Source: Opitutia bacterium UBA3151 (lineage in GTDB: Bacteria > Verrucomicrobiota > Verrucomicrobiia > Opitutales > Seribacteraceae). From it: DNA of 6,024 nt. The first letter of the stretch is position 1. Every line of letters starts with the position of its first letter. The notes under the pieces are model-generated. The model saw only the letters and a program-made list of their open reading frames with translations. It searched no databases and was not told where the DNA came from. Of the stretch, positions 1 through 5,898 are shown piece by piece. Made by a program: the position numbers and the translations under genes. Location: positions 1 through 6,024 of the forward strand of contig DEYT01000087.1 in NCBI GenBank assembly GCA_002364975.1, in the 5' to 3' direction.

Positions 1-102
1 AGGCTTTCTTAGTTTTGACAAAACATTTTCAATAATCCAAGCGAAATTAATAAATATTATCCAGTTGCTTTGCGATTCTCATCGGAATAATTCTATTCTT
101 CT

Positions 103-396
103 ATGGACTGGTTCGATAAGTTAGATAAGGATGACATCAAGCACTGGGAAGAAGTAATGCTCTCATTTTCCTATGACCAAGAAGAATGGAATGATGCCAG
201 AACGCTTCTCTTAGAACTTTTAAACAAAGATAATAAGCGAGCTGGTGAACCGGCCATTCGCTCCTATCTCTCTTGCTGTGCGGAATCTGGCGGTAATGTT
301 CACCCACTACCCGCCCTGGCTTCTTTGGTTGAAGAATTATACCAGACCTATGGTATGGAAAACGCGGAAGAAGAGAACGAGGTCTTCGATCTCTAG
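103..396 (+). CDS. Small acidic hypothetical protein (97 aa)
   Basis: I do not recognise this protein and assign no function. It is strongly acidic: about 23 Asp/Glu against 8 Lys/Arg. It is probably soluble, with no signal peptide or membrane segment. Residues 1-45 look helical and are rich in Trp and acidic residues (W3, W15, W29), ending in a leucine run at 35-40. Residues 46-65 include a Cys pair (C58, C59), and the tail (85-97) is almost all acidic. The ATG at 103 is the first start in the frame. No good Shine-Dalgarno stands before it; a GGA at 84-86 is too far away. An AT-rich stretch with TATTAT at 55-60 could act as a -10 but lacks a matching -35. The gene converges on the carbonic anhydrase gene, and the two stops share CTAG at 393-396. 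The reading frame has no antisense gene to explain it except in its last 4 bases, which supports it being real. Confidence 0.62.
   Translation: MDWFDKLDKDDIKHWEEVMLSFSYDQEEWNDARTLLLELLNKDNKRAGEPAIRSYLSCCAESGGNVHPLPALASLVEELYQTYGMENAEEENEVFDL
393..396. other. Shared CTAG carrying both stop codons of the convergent genes
   Basis: The palindrome CTAG gives TAG on the plus strand (394-396, end of the acidic hypothetical gene). On the minus strand it gives TAG at 395-393, the end of the gamma carbonic anhydrase gene. The two genes overlap by exactly these four bases, leaving no room for an intergenic terminator. Minus-strand transcripts must therefore end inside or beyond the small gene. Confidence 0.9.
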
Positions 397-947
397 CTTA
401 CTTCACCATTTTGCACGAGCTTTCGATGGGCTTCTTTTACCACAAGATATTTTTCTGCCAAACTCCGCAACTTAACCCGCTCTTCATCGTTAAGAGCTTT
501 TTTAAACTTACCGGGGACCCCAGCAATCAATGAACCCGGAGGGACTTCCATTCCTACAGGCACCACACTTCCAGCCGCAATGATAGACTGGGTTCCAATG
601 CGGGCACCATCTAAAATCTTAGCACCCATTCCGATCAGGCATTCATCTTCTATGGTGCAAGCATGCAGAATAGCACCATGGCCAACGGTTACAAAACTTC
701 CAACTATTAAGGGAAAGTCATCAGATAAATGACCAATCACCCCATCCTGTAAATTAGTACTCTCTCCAATTGATATGTAATTGATATCTCCTCTTAGAAC
801 TGAACCATACCAAATACTTGAATTCCTTCCTACTCTAACATCTCCAATAACACTTGCTGACTTAGAAACATAGACACCCTTTTCAAATGATGGGCTTTTC
901 AAAAGAAAAGACTTGAGCCGTTCCTCAGATTCCATGAGAACAGACAC
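393..947 (-). CDS. Gamma-class carbonic anhydrase family protein (left-handed beta-helix hexapeptide repeat)
   Basis: This is a cytosolic protein of the gamma carbonic anhydrase / YrdA-PaaY family. Members form trimers with a metal site between subunits, and some hydrate CO2 reversibly. Of 184 residues, about 25-130 form the hexapeptide-repeat beta-helix, followed by a C-terminal helix (about 152-178). The family's metal-binding histidines are present as H73, H90 and H95. So are the structural RGD (R52, D54), the TNLQDG motif (Q67, D68) and IGMGA (105-109). The acidic loop of the Methanosarcina Cam enzyme is absent, so this is the shorter CamH-like form. Activity cannot be read from sequence, because many homologues lack proven carbonic anhydrase activity. 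The chosen start is GTG at 947; ATG at 935 (180 aa) is an alternative. Neither has a clear Shine-Dalgarno. The gene lies 27 bases after nrdA on the same strand and is probably co-transcribed. Confidence 0.94.
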   Translation of the reverse strand: MSVLMESEERLKSFLLKSPSFEKGVYVSKSASVIGDVRVGRNSSIWYGSVLRGDINYISIGESTNLQDGVIGHLSDDFPLIVGSFVTVGHGAILHACTIEDECLIGMGAKILDGARIGTQSIIAAGSVVPVGMEVPPGSLIAGVPGKFKKALNDEERVKLRSLAEKYLVVKEAHRKLVQNGEVS

Positions 948-974
948 AAATTTGATAAAACTAAGAACTTGAGG

Positions 975-3900
975 CTATTGGCAAGCTTCGCAATCTTCAC
1001 CATCACGCATAGCCTGTATACTGCATGCTTTTTGTTCCGCTTCGGTAAATTCCTTTTTGGGAGAAGGAACACTGGCTACATTGGATTCAGGGTTTCCCTG
1101 CTTTAAGGTAACCGTAGCTTTTTCAATGTTTGAAGCTCCTAAGGTTCTTAAATAATAAGTGGTCTTTAATCCCTGTCTCCATGCAGCTCGGTACATATGA
1201 GACATCATCTTGATATCAGGTTTGCCAAGGAATAAATTAACGGATTGAGACTGATCGATCCACTTTTGGCGACGGGCAGCCGCCTTGATCACATACTCAA
1301 AAGAAACATCAAATGCGGTTAAGTATTTCTGTTTAATCCAATCTGGAATGGAAGAAATTGCGGAAAGTTCACCGTCGAAATATTTCAATTGATCAGACAT
1401 TTCATGATTCCAGAGATTCTCTTTCTTCAGATCATCCACAAGGTAACGGTTTAAAACCATGAAATCTCCAGATAAGTTACTTTTTACGAACAAATTCTTG
1501 TAAGTGGGCTCAATGCACGGTGAAGAACCCATGATATTTGAAATGGTTGCGGTGGGTGCAATGGCTATAACATTGCTGTTACGCATTCCATGCTTGGCAA
1601 TCTTTTCCCGTACTGGAGCCCAATCCATTTTTCCTTCCTTGGGTACATCTATGGCTTCACCCCGCTCCTCTTCCAAGTGAATAATTGAATCTTGGGGAAG
1701 AATACCTCGATCCCATTTCGAACCTTTATAAGTTGAATAAGTGCCCCGTTCACCGGCAAGATCACTCGAAGCTTCGTAAGCATAGTAACAAATGGCTTCC
1801 ATGAATTCGTCATTGAATTCAACCGCTTCGTTCGAAGTGAAGGAGATATTTTTGGTAAAAAGAGAGTTTTGCAGACCCATTATGCCCAGTCCAATGGGGC
1901 GATGACGCCTGTTTGATGTTTGGGCTGCTTCCGTCGGGTAAAAGTTTACATCAATAACATTGTCTAGGGCACGAACTGCGATCTGAATAGTGTCTCGTAA
2001 CTTATCATGGTCCAAGGATCCGTCTTTTTTAAGATGCGAATCCAATACGACCGAGCCAAGGTTGCAAACAGCAGTCTCATCGGCTCCAGTATTTAGAGTA
2101 ATTTCGGTACAAAGGTTAGAGCTATGAATGACTCCGATGTGATCCTGCGGACTACGGACATTACAGGTATCCTTGAAAGTAATCCATGGGTGTCCAGTTT
2201 CAAAAAGCATCTTAAGCATTTGTTTCCACAAATCAATTGCCGAAATATTATGCGACCAAATTTCACCTTTTTCCGCTTTGGTTTCATATTCTGTGTATTT
2301 CTCTTCAAAAGCTTTACCGTATAAATCATGGAGGTCAGGGACTTCATTACTACGGAATAAAGTCCAATTTCCTCGCGATTCCATCCGCTTCATAAACAAG
2401 TCCGGGATCCAATTGGCCGTGTTCATATCATGAGTACGTCGACGATCATCTCCAGTGTTCTTGCGAAGTTCTAAAAACTCTAGAATATCACAGTGCCAAG
2501 ATTCCAAATAAGCACAGCCAGAACCTTTTCGTTTGCCACCTTGATTGACGGCACAAAGTTGGTCATTGTGCATCTTAAGAAAAGGAATCACACCCTGACT
2601 CTCGCCGTTCGTCCCGGCAATGTGACTACCCGTCCCTCGAACCGAGGTCCAACTTCCTCCCAGCCCCCCTGCCCATTTTGAAAGAAAGGCATTCTCGGCA
2701 ATCCCGCGGTACATAATGGATTCGATGGTATCGTCCACCTTGTAAAGATAACAGGATGAAAGCTGGGAATGAGGTGTTCCAGAATTGAAGAGTGTTGGGG
2801 TTGATGAACAAAAACGACGACTCTTATATAAATTATAAAGAGAGATGATTTGATCTTCCGGTGAATCTTCATGAGCGAAAACCCCCATTGCTACACGCAT
2901 CCAAAATAATTGAGGGGTTTCTAAACGGCGGGGATTGTCTCCAGTTTTATCCACCACAAGATAACGGTCATAAAGAGTTTGAATTCCAAGGTAATCAAAA
3001 TCCAGGTCAGCGGAAGGATCCAGTGCATCTGCGAGTTTATTGATATCAAGCTTAAGAAGCTTGGTATCCAAGCGCTTAATTTCAACGCCTCGCTTGAGAT
3101 ATTTCTTAAGTCCCTTCGCGTGAAAACTTTTCAATTCATCAATGCTGTTAGCAGCTATATTCCAGCCTAAAACTTCCTGATAAACATAAGACAAAAGAAT
3201 CCGAGCCGAAAATTTTGCAAAATCACCATCCCGCTCAATCAAGGTTTTCGAATTTAGGATAATGGTTTTTTGTAGATCTTCTTCACTAATTTCAGAGAAT
3301 ACTGATCTTCTAAGGCTTTCTTCAATCTGTTCGACAGAAAGGCAAAGATCAAGACCGATAGACGCAAATGAAATTCGTTTTTTGAGATCTATTCCATCCC
3401 AGAAAAAAGTGGTTCCATCTTTTTTCTTAACCACAATCATGGAGTCTTGCTTGACTTCATCATTGCTGATTCCGGTTTCACGTTCGATTCTGCGACGGGC
3501 CCGGTATAGAATGTAGGATTCAGCAACCTTGAAGAATTTCTTCCGCATTAATTCTTCCTGAACAATATCCTGAATATCTTCGATATTGATAAATGCCTGA
3601 CCCGTTCCGATTGCATTTTTAGTGACCTTTGCGGCAATTTCGACGGCTGGCTCGGAATCCAGACGTAAGGAAAGAAATGCCTTCCGCACTGCAACTTCAA
3701 TCTTGGAAGAATTCCAGGGTACAACTTGACCGCTTCTCCGGATTAAACGAATTTGAGAGGAATCCACCCCATTTCCAACGAACGCATCCCCATCGAAACC
3801 ACTACCATCACTGGAGCGAGAAAAAACCAAACTTTTGGCAACATCATAAGCATCATTCTCAACCAGTGCTTTTTCAATCAAACGATGCAGTTCGTCAAAG

Positions 3901-4241
3901 GAGAGGCGGGGGGCACCGCCTTCGTCCTCTTCACCCATACGCTCGATTAAGCGATCGGCAACAATCCGGGCAGACTCCACCACGAGCTCCCGGTTCTTTG
4001 GGGTGTATATGTCGTTTTCTTCCCTTGAAATCATCAGGTCTGTCAAAGCCTCCCCGATCACTTCTGCCACCTCGGCGATGTGGAAATCACGGTCACCCGC
4101 GCCATCTGTAATCCGTACTTTCGGTATCTCAAAGCGATTATCTTCCAAGGCATCCGCCCAATCAAAGCGTGGCTTATTCTCGCGCGGTGTTTCCGCAACC
4201 TTGGTTAATAATACATCTTCTTCGAATATCGTGTTACGCAT
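975..4241 (-). CDS. nrdA: Ribonucleoside-diphosphate reductase, alpha (large, R1) subunit, class I, with three ATP-cone regions
   Basis: This is the catalytic subunit that reduces ribonucleoside diphosphates to deoxyribonucleotides with NrdB. Counting from the ATG at 4241 (1088 aa), it has a degenerate ATP-cone (about 42-142), a canonical cone (about 164-256) and a third (about 268-360). The ten-stranded barrel follows. Family active-site residues visible are C497 and C726 (the redox pair), and N709, C711 (thiyl radical) and E713 in NLCTE. The specificity loop-2 region GGKRKGSG is at 568-575, the phosphate loop APTATIS at 895-901, and the radical-transfer tyrosines Y1029-Y1030 in TTYYLRT. The C-terminal shuttle cysteines are C1084 and C1087 in CEAC; E. 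coli has four residues between them. The protein is longer than E. coli NrdA (about 760 aa) because of the extra cones. An in-frame TTG at 4259 adds six residues, but the ATG has GGGAG eight bases upstream, matching nrdB, so I prefer it. It lies 66 bases after nrdB. Confidence 0.98.
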   Translation of the reverse strand: MRNTIFEEDVLLTKVAETPRENKPRFDWADALEDNRFEIPKVRITDGAGDRDFHIAEVAEVIGEALTDLMISREENDIYTPKNRELVVESARIVADRLIERMGEEDEGGAPRLSFDELHRLIEKALVENDAYDVAKSLVFSRSSDGSGFDGDAFVGNGVDSSQIRLIRRSGQVVPWNSSKIEVAVRKAFLSLRLDSEPAVEIAAKVTKNAIGTGQAFINIEDIQDIVQEELMRKKFFKVAESYILYRARRRIERETGISNDEVKQDSMIVVKKKDGTTFFWDGIDLKKRISFASIGLDLCLSVEQIEESLRRSVFSEISEEDLQKTIILNSKTLIERDGDFAKFSARILLSYVYQEVLGWNIAANSIDELKSFHAKGLKKYLKRGVEIKRLDTKLLKLDINKLADALDPSADLDFDYLGIQTLYDRYLVVDKTGDNPRRLETPQLFWMRVAMGVFAHEDSPEDQIISLYNLYKSRRFCSSTPTLFNSGTPHSQLSSCYLYKVDDTIESIMYRGIAENAFLSKWAGGLGGSWTSVRGTGSHIAGTNGESQGVIPFLKMHNDQLCAVNQGGKRKGSGCAYLESWHCDILEFLELRKNTGDDRRRTHDMNTANWIPDLFMKRMESRGNWTLFRSNEVPDLHDLYGKAFEEKYTEYETKAEKGEIWSHNISAIDLWKQMLKMLFETGHPWITFKDTCNVRSPQDHIGVIHSSNLCTEITLNTGADETAVCNLGSVVLDSHLKKDGSLDHDKLRDTIQIAVRALDNVIDVNFYPTEAAQTSNRRHRPIGLGIMGLQNSLFTKNISFTSNEAVEFNDEFMEAICYYAYEASSDLAGERGTYSTYKGSKWDRGILPQDSIIHLEEERGEAIDVPKEGKMDWAPVREKIAKHGMRNSNVIAIAPTATISNIMGSSPCIEPTYKNLFVKSNLSGDFMVLNRYLVDDLKKENLWNHEMSDQLKYFDGELSAISSIPDWIKQKYLTAFDVSFEYVIKAAARRQKWIDQSQSVNLFLGKPDIKMMSHMYRAAWRQGLKTTYYLRTLGASNIEKATVTLKQGNPESNVASVPSPKKEFTEAEQKACSIQAMRDGEDCEACQ

Positions 4242-4249
4242 TAGTTCAA

Positions 4250-4254
4250 CTCCC
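4250..4254 (-). promoter_or_regulatory. Ribosome binding site deciding the nrdA start
   Basis: GGGAG on the minus strand sits eight bases before the ATG at 4241-4239. The upstream TTG at 4259 would have only a weak AAGAAG about 15 bases away, and the GGGAG would then fall inside the coding region. nrdB has the same motif at the same distance. Confidence 0.75.
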
Positions 4255-4307
4255 GCCAAAATCTATCTATTTTTCTTCTTAAAATTCAAACTCCTCAAAT
4301 GACGGCA

Positions 4308-5393
4308 TTAAAGCTCGTCATCTGAAACCTCTGCTAAAGCTGATGACTTTTGGTACTCAGTCACACGTCCTTCAAAGAAATTCTGTTCTTTCTTAACATC
4401 CATCATTTCTGCCAACCAAGGAAAAGGATTTTCCTGACCTGGATGTAAAATTTCTAAACCGACTCCAACTAAGCGGCGATCTGCAATGAAATCGATGTAG
4501 GAACAAAATTCTTCTGCACTAAGTCCGACCGAGTTCACGGGGAGGCAGTCACAAATAAACTCCTTTTCCAATTCTACCGCCTCTTTCATAAGATCCACTA
4601 ACTCGCTCTTAAAGCTTTCAGTCCAAATGTCAGGATTTTCATCGATCAAAACCCGGAAAAGATTACGGAAAAGTTCAATATGGTTAGACTCATCCCGGAG
4701 AGTGTAGCGAAACATTTGTCCAATTCCTGGAAATTTGTTTTGTCTGGCCAAGCTTAAAATCATGCCGAAAAGACCATAAAACTGGGTGCCTTCCATGCAC
4801 TGCCCAAAAACAAAAATATTTTTGGCAAGTTCCTGCTTGTTTTCGGTGACCTTCAAATCCAAGTCACGACGCAATCCTTTAGAAACTTTGGTCACAAACT
4901 CATTCTTTTTACGAATCGTATCAACTTGTTCAAACATCGCCTCGCACTCATGCGGATTAATTCCAAGAGAACTAATCATGTATAATAAACTATCAGCATG
5001 AATATTTTCTTCGTGTGCATGACGGCCCAATACCAGTTTAAGTTCAGGTGCGGTAACTAATTCACGAACAACATGTTGAATATTATCCCCGACAATTCCC
5101 TCAGCTGCTGAAAAATAACCAATACCCATCATAATAATCCAACGCTCGGCATTGCTCAAGTCCGTTGCACTCTTCCATTGTTCCAGATCTTTTTGCATAG
5201 GAACATCCTCAGGTTCCCAATGGTTGGATTTCATTTTTCGATAAAGATCATACGCCCACTGATATTTTAGAGGTAAAAGATTAAATGTCATTGTATCTCT
5301 ACCATTAATTACCATTTTTTCTTGGTATGCCTGTACCGCTTTATCTTCGTCGAGGACGAATTTTTTTCCACCTATGTCGTATGTTTTGTTCAT
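4308..5393 (-). CDS. nrdB: Ribonucleoside-diphosphate reductase, beta (R2) subunit, class Ic-like (Leu at the radical tyrosine site)
   Basis: This is the radical-generating, ferritin-fold subunit of class I ribonucleotide reductase, 361 aa (usual R2 size is 340-380). All six metal ligands are visible: E98, E129, H132, E201, E235 and H238. The first is Glu, as in Chlamydia; E. coli has Asp84. Electron-transfer residues are also kept: W59 (E. coli W48), D234 (D237) and Y347 in the C-terminal tail (Y356). The residue seven after E129, Tyr122 in E. coli, is L136 (codon TTA at 4986-4988). Chlamydia has Phe127 there, and known class Ic proteins have Phe, Leu or Val. Y230 and Y138 line up with chlamydial Y222 and Y129; Y222 assists cofactor activation. 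A Mn/Fe cofactor without a tyrosyl radical is therefore inferred. No nrdI lies in the window, which fits class Ia/Ic rather than Ib. The start ATG has GGGAG eight bases upstream. It is the first gene of the probable nrdB-nrdA-carbonic anhydrase operon. Confidence 0.98.
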   Translation of the reverse strand: MNKTYDIGGKKFVLDEDKAVQAYQEKMVINGRDTMTFNLLPLKYQWAYDLYRKMKSNHWEPEDVPMQKDLEQWKSATDLSNAERWIIMMGIGYFSAAEGIVGDNIQHVVRELVTAPELKLVLGRHAHEENIHADSLLYMISSLGINPHECEAMFEQVDTIRKKNEFVTKVSKGLRRDLDLKVTENKQELAKNIFVFGQCMEGTQFYGLFGMILSLARQNKFPGIGQMFRYTLRDESNHIELFRNLFRVLIDENPDIWTESFKSELVDLMKEAVELEKEFICDCLPVNSVGLSAEEFCSYIDFIADRRLVGVGLEILHPGQENPFPWLAEMMDVKKEQNFFEGRVTEYQKSSALAEVSDDEL

Positions 5394-5401
5394 TTTTTGT
5401 A

Positions 5402-5406
5402 CTCCC
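5402..5406 (-). promoter_or_regulatory. Ribosome binding site of nrdB
   Basis: GGGAG on the minus strand is eight bases before the ATG at 5393, the same motif and spacing as for nrdA. The shared arrangement supports both starts. Confidence 0.8.
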
Positions 5407-5421
5407 TTATCGTGCCAAAAT

Positions 5422-5438
5422 TCTTCAAATTATGAAGA
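5422..5438 (-). other. Small hairpin in the nrdB leader
   Basis: TCTTCA and TGAAGA form a perfect six-base inverted repeat around a five-base loop. It lies 29 bases before the nrdB start, between either candidate promoter and the ribosome binding site. It is AT-rich and weak, and no U-run follows it in the mRNA sense, so a terminator is unlikely. A regulatory role is speculative. Confidence 0.25.
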
Positions 5439-5478
5439 GATTGAGGCGGATTGCCATGTTTTGAATTTTAATAAATTT

Positions 5479-5507
5479 TTTATATCGCTACTAGTCTAAT
5501 TTATGAA
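5479..5507 (-). promoter_or_regulatory. Alternative proximal promoter for nrdB (weak)
   Basis: On the minus strand, TTCATA (5507-5502, 4 of 6 matches to the -35 consensus) and TATAAA (5484-5479, 5 of 6 to the -10) are separated by 17 bases. This would give a leader of about 80 bases. The region is AT-rich, so chance matches are expected, and the NrdR-like boxes lie well upstream of it. Confidence 0.3.
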
Positions 5508-5576
5508 CCGATAGTGTTGATGCTGAGAGAAAAGAAAAGAAAAAAATGAAAAATTGTGAAAATATTTATTTATCAA

Positions 5577-5592
5577 ACGCAACATGTGGGGT
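5577..5592. promoter_or_regulatory. Putative NrdR box 1 (degenerate)
   Basis: Compared with the NrdR-box consensus acaCwAtATaTwGtgt, this 16-mer with core CAACATGTGG matches at 11 of 16 positions, and at 7 of 10 in the core. Alone it would be weak. Its support is the exact 16-base gap to the better site at 5609-5624, which gives a 32-base start-to-start distance. NrdR operators normally occur as such pairs on one face of the helix. Confidence 0.5.
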
Positions 5593-5608
5593 AAATACGA
5601 GAATAAGA

Positions 5609-5624
5609 CCCCTATATATAGGCT
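5609..5624. promoter_or_regulatory. Putative NrdR box 2 (strong core)
   Basis: The palindrome CCTATATATAGG (5611-5622) contains CTATATATAG, which matches all ten core positions of the NrdR-box consensus CwAtATaTwG. The outer three bases on each side match less well, giving 12 of 16 overall. NrdR is the ATP/dATP-sensing repressor of ribonucleotide reductase operons and uses its own ATP-cone. The site overlaps the candidate -10 at 5615-5620, so binding would block transcription of nrdB-nrdA. Confidence 0.65.
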
Positions 5625-5644
5625 TGTTAATAACTTTTTGTTAA
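5615..5644 (-). promoter_or_regulatory. Candidate nrdB promoter overlapping NrdR box 2
   Basis: On the minus strand, TTAACA (5644-5639, 5 of 6 to the -35 consensus) is followed after 18 bases by TATATA (5620-5615, 4 of 6 to the -10). Transcription would start near 5608 and leave a leader of about 215 bases. I prefer it to the proximal candidate because the two NrdR-like boxes surround its -10 and start site. The match itself is only fair. Confidence 0.4.
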
Positions 5645-5729
5645 AAGACAACCCAATTTGTATATGAGTGTGTTTAAATTGTAAAAGACTTCAAGAAAAC
5701 GAATAATCAAGAATTTTCCAAGCTCAAGT

Positions 5730-5759
5730 TGTTGAAAGATATCCTCAAATTCTTCAACA
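5730..5759. repeat. Seven-base inverted repeat with wide loop
   Basis: TGTTGAA (5730-5736) and TTCAACA (5753-5759) are perfect inverted copies around a 16-base loop. No T-run follows on either strand. It may be an operator for an unknown regulator or a chance feature of AT-rich DNA. Confidence 0.25.
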
Positions 5760-5796
5760 CTTATTAACAATTTATAAATTAGCTTTTAAATGAAAA

Positions 5797-5825
5797 TTGA
5801 AATACAAAAAGACATCAATTTTAAT
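5797..5825 (+). promoter_or_regulatory. Candidate rightward (divergent) promoter
   Basis: TTGAAA (5797-5802, 5 of 6) and TTTAAT (5820-5825, 5 of 6) are separated by 17 bases. It would drive transcription away from nrdB, out of the right end of the window. No gene start is visible downstream before the edge, and the background is very AT-rich, so this is tentative. Confidence 0.28.
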
Positions 5826-5879
5826 TAATATATACTATTACTATATTGCACGATAAAGTCAGATTTATACTTTCTTTAA

Positions 5880-5898
5880 AGGCTTAAAAAGGAAGCCT
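5880..5898. repeat. GC-containing hairpin AGGCTT/AAGCCT
   Basis: AGGCTT (5880-5885) and AAGCCT (5893-5898) pair around a seven-base loop. It is the most stable small stem I can see in the right non-coding region. Neither strand has the T-run of an intrinsic terminator directly after it. If the rightward promoter is real, this stem would lie in that transcript's leader. Confidence 0.35.

Noticed and set aside
12..24. Palindrome GTTTTGACAAAAC containing a perfect TTGACA
   Set aside because: No -10 lies 16-18 bases downstream, and the hairpin it could form is a five-base A/T stem. It could be an operator but nothing supports one.
393..500. Search for an intrinsic terminator at the end of the minus-strand operon
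   Set aside because: No GC-rich stem followed by a T-run is visible near 393 or within the small convergent gene as read on the minus strand.
2588..2872. Minus-strand 94-codon frame inside nrdA
   Set aside because: It is an out-of-frame shadow of the conserved catalytic core of nrdA. There is no frameshift in nrdA that would call for it.
3629..4111. Plus-strand open frame of 160 codons opposite the 5' part of nrdA
   Set aside because: It is the complement of strongly supported nrdA coding sequence. Its product is rich in Arg, Pro, His and Ser, typical of an antisense shadow, with no recognisable domain.
4308..5393. NrdB as an R2-like ligand-binding oxidase (R2lox) rather than a true RNR subunit
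   Set aside because: It keeps the C-terminal Tyr (Y347), the acidic tail and W59 needed to work with NrdA, has full R2 length and sits in an operon with nrdA.
5658..5667. TTGTATATGA as a third NrdR-like box
   Set aside because: Only 6 of 10 core positions match, and its centre is 46 bases from the strong box, not the usual 31-32.
5633..5790. Minus-strand stop-free stretch of about 50 codons with fairly protein-like composition
   Set aside because: It has no ATG or GTG start and no ribosome binding site, and it runs across the candidate nrdB -35 element.
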